Positions 59,462-64,000 of a DNA stretch of 64,000 bases are shown here, in pieces. Position 1 is the first letter of the stretch, and every line of letters starts with the position of its first letter. The notes under the pieces are model-generated. The model did no database searches. It worked only from the letters and a program-made list of their open reading frames with translations, and was not told where the DNA came from. The DNA is from a candidate division WOR-1 bacterium RIFOXYB2_FULL_46_45 (GTDB lineage: Bacteria; Margulisbacteria; WOR-1; XYC2-FULL-46-14), in the NCBI GenBank assembly GCA_001771585.1, contig MEUE01000001.1:186001-250000 (forward strand), in the 5' to 3' direction. A program made the translations under genes and the position numbers.

Positions 59462-61179
59462 AAATAGTTTTTTAACCCCTTATAAAATTCCTTGTAATTA
59501 GTTGGCGTTATTATATGCAAACCCTCGCCACCTTGTTCCACCATGTAGGAATCGATTTGCTTAAGGTAGTTCAGGTTCCAGTTATGTTTTTCTTTTAGGT
59601 CATCAATCTGTTCCGCCTCGTTCTTTTCATTGTAAAAGTGATATATCCCTTTGGGAGAGGTCGCCATATAGCCGTCCATCCCAACAATAAATATCCGTTT
59701 CGCCCCCATGACCAAAGCAACACCGGCCAGGAGAACCGCCACAGTACGACAATTGGCTGAAATAACTCCGTCTTGGATAGCAAAGGCATTCTCCATTGAG
59801 TCTTCATAATAAATAAGCTCATAATCACGATTCACGTAATCGGCGATCATCTCTTTGGGCAAATGCTGGCTAATCATCAGTTTAGATTTTTTTGCTACAC
59901 TCCCCACATAATCAACAAAGCGGCGTTTGTTGGTAAAGACGTGATAATCGGGCATAAACATCCCTCCCAAATAATTTCCGCCCATCACAACCGGCTTATA
60001 TTTGTCGATAAAAGCCTGGATATCCGATTGGAATTGTTTCAGCGTTGGCCCATTGGCCAAGATCAGGAAATCTTTTTCTTTATGGCGGTTTATATAGCTG
60101 ACCCGAGGCCGATCTCCATTGAACAAACGGCTGTTAGCATTGGCGCCCGCATTGACCTTTTTGCCAAAAATCCCTTTTCTCAAGACATTATCAACCAGCT
60201 CTTTTTTAAAGCCAATCGGATTCTGGACCGTGATCGCTTCCATAATATTCCAGATATCTTCGATATCGTATTCTTTACGCTCGACCAGGTTGCTGGCATA
60301 GTTGGGATGACAGCCGTAGGTACCGGAGAGCATATACGGCAAATTATAACCCCAACCGCATTGCTTATGCAGATCGTTATAATAATGATCGATCAGATTC
60401 AGGACGGGAATGACATTATATTTATCCGGCTGCTGCCGGTGCAGATAAGCCAGCATAACCTCGGTCGGCAGGTTCCCCGCCCCTCTACCCATGCCAAAGA
60501 CCGAACTATCAATTATTTGCGCACCGGCTTTGATTGCAGCCAAAGAATTGGCAAAAGCCATCTGTAAATTATTATGAGGATGAAATCCCCACCTAACGTG
60601 CTTAATCTCAAGTAATGGCTCAAAAATAACCGCCAGCTGATCGGGAAACATAGATCCATAGGTATCAGCAACATAGGCGTAATCTATCGGCAGATCTTTT
60701 AATGTGGACAATAATTCCTTTATTTCTTTTTTGCTGTAAGAAACAAAACCCATAAAATTAGCCGATACTTCAAATCCCATTTTCTTTATTTTAATTAAAT
60801 TTTCCAAAGCCTCTTTAAAATTATTCTTATGAAAAGCAGATCGAATAAGTTTTACAGGAGACCCAACATATCCGAATAAATCCCCTAGTTCATATTTACC
60901 ATGATCTACCATTAGGGCAACCCTTGCACCATTGATGCCAGAACAAATATCAGAAATAAGCCTAGTTTGGCAGAAGCGAAATGCTCCATATTTATTCTTG
61001 TCGAAATATTTTTCTGTTCCGTGATAGCCAAGTTCAACATAATCCACGCCCGATTTCGACAGCGCACGGTATGTCTCTCTGGCAAGCATAAAATCAAAGT
61101 CCCAGCAATTTACATAGCCGCCATCGCGAATTGTGCAATCTAATATTTCGATTTTTGTTTTTTTCTCACTATTTTTCAT
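59458..61179 (-). CDS. DRE-TIM aldolase fused to an MptE-like domain
   Basis: N-terminal HMG-CoA-lyase-like domain (about residues 1-340): EILDCTIRDGGYVNCW has the D-x-T-x-R-D-G signature, WGFHPHNNLQMAFAN has the metal-binding H-x-H-N (about residue 200), and DSSVFGMGRGAGNLPTE is like 4-hydroxy-2-oxovalerate aldolases. The C-terminal part (about 345-573) has FLILANGPTLKQFQSD and RIFIVGMDGYMATSPKGIYH, as in DUF115/MptE-like pyrophosphokinase folds found also in motility-accessory sugar transferases. The start at 61179 has GGAGAG upstream. This fusion heads the putative ulosonic-sugar cassette. Confidence 0.82.
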   Translation of the reverse strand: MKNSEKKTKIEILDCTIRDGGYVNCWDFDFMLARETYRALSKSGVDYVELGYHGTEKYFDKNKYGAFRFCQTRLISDICSGINGARVALMVDHGKYELGDLFGYVGSPVKLIRSAFHKNNFKEALENLIKIKKMGFEVSANFMGFVSYSKKEIKELLSTLKDLPIDYAYVADTYGSMFPDQLAVIFEPLLEIKHVRWGFHPHNNLQMAFANSLAAIKAGAQIIDSSVFGMGRGAGNLPTEVMLAYLHRQQPDKYNVIPVLNLIDHYYNDLHKQCGWGYNLPYMLSGTYGCHPNYASNLVERKEYDIEDIWNIMEAITVQNPIGFKKELVDNVLRKGIFGKKVNAGANANSRLFNGDRPRVSYINRHKEKDFLILANGPTLKQFQSDIQAFIDKYKPVVMGGNYLGGMFMPDYHVFTNKRRFVDYVGSVAKKSKLMISQHLPKEMIADYVNRDYELIYYEDSMENAFAIQDGVISANCRTVAVLLAGVALVMGAKRIFIVGMDGYMATSPKGIYHFYNEKNEAEQIDDLKEKHNWNLNYLKQIDSYMVEQGGEGLHIITPTNYKEFYKGLKNYL

Positions 61180-61180
61180 T

Positions 61181-62824
61181 TTATTGACTCTCCGTAATTT
61201 CAACATTAACAAGACTCTTCAGAAATCCCTCCAACTTATCTTTTTTGATCCATTTAAAATAATAATATTTAGAAACATCAATAGTTTTAATGCGTTGCGT
61301 TATTAGCTTATTTTTATTTGGATAAAATATCTTCATATCCGCAATTGGACCTGAAGGATCATAATCCGCTAAATTATAACGATGTATAAAACATTTCCTA
61401 TCTTTAAGAAACCTATTCTCTTCTACACTGTCCCGATCATATCCAATCCATTTTTCTCCCTTCCACACCTTATTAAATATGCCGCTCCATTCGTAATAAC
61501 TGTAGTTATATATTGCTGTTTCGATGGATGAACTGGCTTTATTAGTATCATTTTCAATGAAAAATGTGGAATACTTCTTAGAATAAGGCATCTCTTTCAG
61601 CTGAAGCATTATAGATTCATCTTTTATAAACCGATATTGCCAATTAATATAATTTTCTATTCCCACATAAGAAAACAACAATATCAAGGAAATAAACATA
61701 ATATTTACTGCCTTTATCCCCAATTGCAACTCCTTTTCAATAAACCTAATAAAGCAAAACAAGATTAATGCGAGAGGCAAGCCGACCAGAAGCAAATGCC
61801 GTGACGCATAGGAAGAATCAGGGAATTTACCGACGGCTGCATAAGGAAATATTGCCAAAATCAGAAGCATCCAACTAAAAACATATGTAATAAGTTTATT
61901 TGATATCTCCTTGGAATCAATCGCTTCTTTAATTAGCCGATAAAAAAGGTAGCACGCAAAAAATACAAAAGCAGGAATACTGATAAATAATGGGATATTA
62001 ATAATTGACAGAGAAGCCCTAATCGCAACATAAATTCCCTTCCAAAATGCAGCAAACACTCTCAGCAGCTTTCCGGTAGAGGCGAATTGAAGTTCGTTCT
62101 GATTTGCGTAAAATCCGTAAGCAGGAAAATATGTTTTTTCAACAAAGAAAAATAACATTGGAATTATCCAATAATCGAGATACTTAAATAATGAGGATAT
62201 CATTATCTTAATACTATTCCTACCAATCATATCTTTTGTAATAATAAAAAATAAAACACCACAATAAAACACCAATATTGAACTTGTAAAAAATGATAAA
62301 ACAAACAGTAAAATCGAGAGTCCACGCCAAAACAATTGCGACAATCCAAGTGAAAATTCATTGTTTTTAACTTTATAAACAAAAATATATACTCCTAAAA
62401 TAAAAACAAAATAGCAAAAAATGTAGTGGGCATGAATAGCAATAAAAGCAGCTTTAAAAGCAGGATAAATGGATGCCAAAGAAGCGATAAAGAAGCTGTC
62501 CAAATCCTTAAATTTTAGTTTTTTAAATATTTTATATACCAAGATTCCACTCAGGACAATCCAAATAAAGGCAAAAAATCTATACCCAAACACCAGATTG
62601 CTTCCGAATAGAAAAGAATATGCTATATGCAAATAGGCAGGGCCACCAAGGATATATCCCGACTCACTATATATAGAAATTACCTCATTATAATTTCCCG
62701 ATAAAAGCTGGGGGATCAAGACATAGTCATCCCAACAAATTCCATTCATAATAAGAAAAAAGCCATGGCACAGAAGTATCACTAAAAACAACCAAATTAT
62801 TTTGTTCTTAAAAAGAGGAATCAT
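61181..62824 (-). CDS. Polytopic membrane protein, GT-C-like
   Basis: A 547-residue protein with about 11-12 hydrophobic helices. The first loop has GICWDDYVLIPQL, with the Asp-Asp common in GT-C glycosyltransferases, and a large soluble C-terminal part (about 440-547) with YYEWSGIFNKVWKGEKWIG follows the helices. It likely transfers a sugar from a lipid-linked donor outside the membrane; no family name is certain. Its start overlaps the stop of the methyltransferase gene (ATGA), and it ends one base before the aldolase-fusion gene. Confidence 0.7.
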   Translation of the reverse strand: MIPLFKNKIIWLFLVILLCHGFFLIMNGICWDDYVLIPQLLSGNYNEVISIYSESGYILGGPAYLHIAYSFLFGSNLVFGYRFFAFIWIVLSGILVYKIFKKLKFKDLDSFFIASLASIYPAFKAAFIAIHAHYIFCYFVFILGVYIFVYKVKNNEFSLGLSQLFWRGLSILLFVLSFFTSSILVFYCGVLFFIITKDMIGRNSIKIMISSLFKYLDYWIIPMLFFFVEKTYFPAYGFYANQNELQFASTGKLLRVFAAFWKGIYVAIRASLSIINIPLFISIPAFVFFACYLFYRLIKEAIDSKEISNKLITYVFSWMLLILAIFPYAAVGKFPDSSYASRHLLLVGLPLALILFCFIRFIEKELQLGIKAVNIMFISLILLFSYVGIENYINWQYRFIKDESIMLQLKEMPYSKKYSTFFIENDTNKASSSIETAIYNYSYYEWSGIFNKVWKGEKWIGYDRDSVEENRFLKDRKCFIHRYNLADYDPSGPIADMKIFYPNKNKLITQRIKTIDVSKYYYFKWIKKDKLEGFLKSLVNVEITESQ

Positions 62825-63579
62825 ATCTTTTTAGCCACTACAAACAATGACGAACCGAACGGTTTCCATTTACAAATAAAATTTTCAAAAGAAACAATTT
62901 TGTAGAGCAAATTATTCGTCCAGGCCGATGGCAAATCAATGTCTGATTTTATTTCCATGTTTTTTAATAAGCGCAATTTAATTTTTTGCAAACTTCTTAT
63001 AATAAATATTGCGGGAGAAAGAAAAAGCGGCCAGTAGATACAGGTTTGAACCTGAAAAGAACTGCTGTCAAAAAGATGTTTTATGTCCCTTTTTGTAAAA
63101 CGGTATTTGCCGCCAACCGCAATATCATGTATTCCACCAAACAAATTAAACGCGGGAAGATTCAAAACCAAGATACCCCCTTTCCTTAAAACCTCACAAA
63201 ATCCCCACACAATCTTCCTGTGCTCTGCTGGATCTGCATAAAAATAAAGTGTGTCATTAGAAACCACTACATCATAGTCATGTTTTGAAACTATGACGGA
63301 GGTCTGTTTTATATCTCCAAGGGTAACATTTAATCCCCTGGCTGTGCAAAACGATACCGCAACTTCTGCCAGATCAAAACCCTCTACATTTTTATATCCT
63401 TTTTTTAGAAGATGTTTCAGTAATCCGCCCGTACCGCAGCCAGCATCCAATACACTAATATTTTTTTCTTTAAAATGATTTTCAATTGCCGTTATAGTCA
63501 ATCGCCGTAATATCCTATACCACCAATGGCAAATCTCAACCTCCGCCATTCTTTTATATTCCGATGAATTAATAAACAT
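62821..63579 (-). CDS. SAM-dependent methyltransferase
   Basis: Class I methyltransferase with motif I ISVLDAGCGTGGLLKHLL (about residue 40), the acidic VEGFDLAEVAV after it, and DVVVSNDTLYF and GGILVLNLPAFN. The start at 63579 overlaps the stop of the aminotransferase gene (TAATG). The first residues (MFINSSEYKRMAEVEICHWW) are typical of methyltransferases of the Methyltransf_11/25 type found in surface-sugar loci. Target unknown. Confidence 0.82.
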   Translation of the reverse strand: MFINSSEYKRMAEVEICHWWYRILRRLTITAIENHFKEKNISVLDAGCGTGGLLKHLLKKGYKNVEGFDLAEVAVSFCTARGLNVTLGDIKQTSVIVSKHDYDVVVSNDTLYFYADPAEHRKIVWGFCEVLRKGGILVLNLPAFNLFGGIHDIAVGGKYRFTKRDIKHLFDSSSFQVQTCIYWPLFLSPAIFIIRSLQKIKLRLLKNMEIKSDIDLPSAWTNNLLYKIVSFENFICKWKPFGSSLFVVAKKI

Positions 63580-64000
63580 TATAGTTTGGCAAAAGCCTTT
63601 ATCTCCTCCACAACACAAACCATATCCCGATCTGATAATTCGGGGTATATTGGTAAGGATAGTATTTTATTCGCATAATCCTCTGCAACAGGAAAAGACC
63701 CCTTAGTATAACCCAGTCCCTGATAACTTTCTTGCAGATGAACAGGAATTGGATAATGAATAAGCGTTTCCACCCCTTTCTCAGTAAGAAAGGTTTGCAA
63801 CTTATCCCTTTGGACATATCTTACAACAAATAGGTGATATACGTGTTTCGCATAAATTGCCTCGGTGGGAGTAATAATTCCATCCATATCTTTTATTAGA
63901 AAATCATAGAGTCCAGCTTTATTTCTTCTAAGCTCATTCCAAGCATCAAGATATTTCAATTTCACTCTCAAAATTGCTGCTTGTATCTCATCAAGCCTAC
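63579..64000 (-). CDS. DegT/DnrJ/EryC1 aminotransferase, C-terminal part (cut by window edge)
   Basis: The frame runs in from the right edge: LDEIQAAILRVKLKYLDAWN, then the usual C-terminal VYHLFVVRYVQRDKLQTFL and GVETLIHYPIPVHLQESYQG and YANKILSLPIYPELSD. The RLDEIQAA motif and the IHYPIPVHLQ strand are typical of PLP-dependent sugar aminotransferases of the QdtB/DesV group, which act on dTDP-3-keto sugars. The catalytic Lys region lies beyond the edge. The stop overlaps the next ATG (TAATG). Confidence 0.88.
   Translation of the reverse strand, partial: RLDEIQAAILRVKLKYLDAWNELRRNKAGLYDFLIKDMDGIITPTEAIYAKHVYHLFVVRYVQRDKLQTFLTEKGVETLIHYPIPVHLQESYQGLGYTKGSFPVAEDYANKILSLPIYPELSDRDMVCVVEEIKAFAKL

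Noticed and set aside
59863-60567. Plus-strand frame of 234 codons opposite the aldolase fusion
   Set aside because: It mirrors the codon pattern of the strongly supported minus-strand gene and shows no motifs.
1-64000. tRNA, rRNA or integrase/phage genes
   Set aside because: No cloverleaf-like sequence with a TTC-x-A-x-TC arm, no rRNA segments and no integrase or phage structural motifs were recognised by eye.

Overview
The window looks like a chromosomal contig from an uncultured, diderm bacterium. Outer-membrane beta-barrel proteins, an SLH-domain envelope protein, an O-antigen type polysaccharide locus and a two-subunit glycyl-tRNA synthetase support this. The gene style (ProRS without its editing domain, short PrmC, dense palindromic repeats, many B12-binding radical SAM genes) recalls candidate phyla such as Saganbacteria/Margulisbacteria. 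That placement is a guess from general impression, not from any search.

Region 1 (1-22 kb) is mostly housekeeping and GC-richer. A rightward translation cluster (rpmE, prfA, prmC, tsaC; 758-3340) diverges from an envelope-protein gene at 87-677. Everything from 3337 to 26104 is leftward: a porin-like protein, purH-purN-purM, a small zinc-ribbon protein, purF, proS, then an AlbA/Schlafen-type regulator with a FlgD-like secreted protein, a GVxG-repeat secreted protein, an outer-membrane barrel with C-terminal SLH repeats, glyS, an IS200-like remnant, glyQ, a geranylgeranyl-reductase-family flavoprotein, and a WecA/MraY-type initiator of polyprenyl-linked glycan synthesis. This part is peppered with short palindromic and low-complexity repeats, several inserted in frame inside essential genes.

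Region 2 (21-64 kb) is a single long surface-polysaccharide locus, leftward except for one radical SAM gene at 26142-27554, and generally AT-rich with a GC-richer island at about 27.0-32.4 kb. It is modular: (a) epimerase, glycosyltransferases, Gmd and DUF2304; (b) a methyltransferase, a radical SAM gene of the opposite strand and a broken glycosyltransferase, marking a rearrangement; (c) radical SAM genes with glycosyltransferases; (d) a GDP-perosamine-like module (Gmd-like, GDP-mannose hydrolase, sugar C-methyltransferase, aminotransferase, cupin); (e) polymerase/ligase, glycosyltransferases and radical SAM genes; (f) a carrier-protein acyl-assembly module (two KAS III, ACP, SDR, GNAT, deacetylase); (g) a CDP-hexose module (RfbF, epimerase, RmlC-like, RmlD-like); (h) a five-gene cassette that looks like an undescribed route to a CMP-activated ulosonic (2-keto-3-deoxy) sugar: a DRE-TIM aldolase fused to an MptE-like domain, an LdpA-like ferredoxin, a HAD phosphatase, a HpcH/HpaI aldolase and a KdsB-like cytidylyltransferase; (i) a GT-C-like membrane protein, a methyltransferase and a DegT-type aminotransferase cut by the right edge. 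No flippase, ABC exporter or chain-length regulator is in the window.

The most interesting points are the ulosonic-sugar cassette, the ACP-based acyl module beside amino-sugar genes, five B12-binding radical SAM proteins in one glycan locus, a recurrent promoter layout implying leaderless mRNAs, and several families of repeats that have invaded coding sequences in frame. No rRNA, tRNA or CRISPR was recognised, and no stretch of more than 300 bases lacks a gene or gene remnant.
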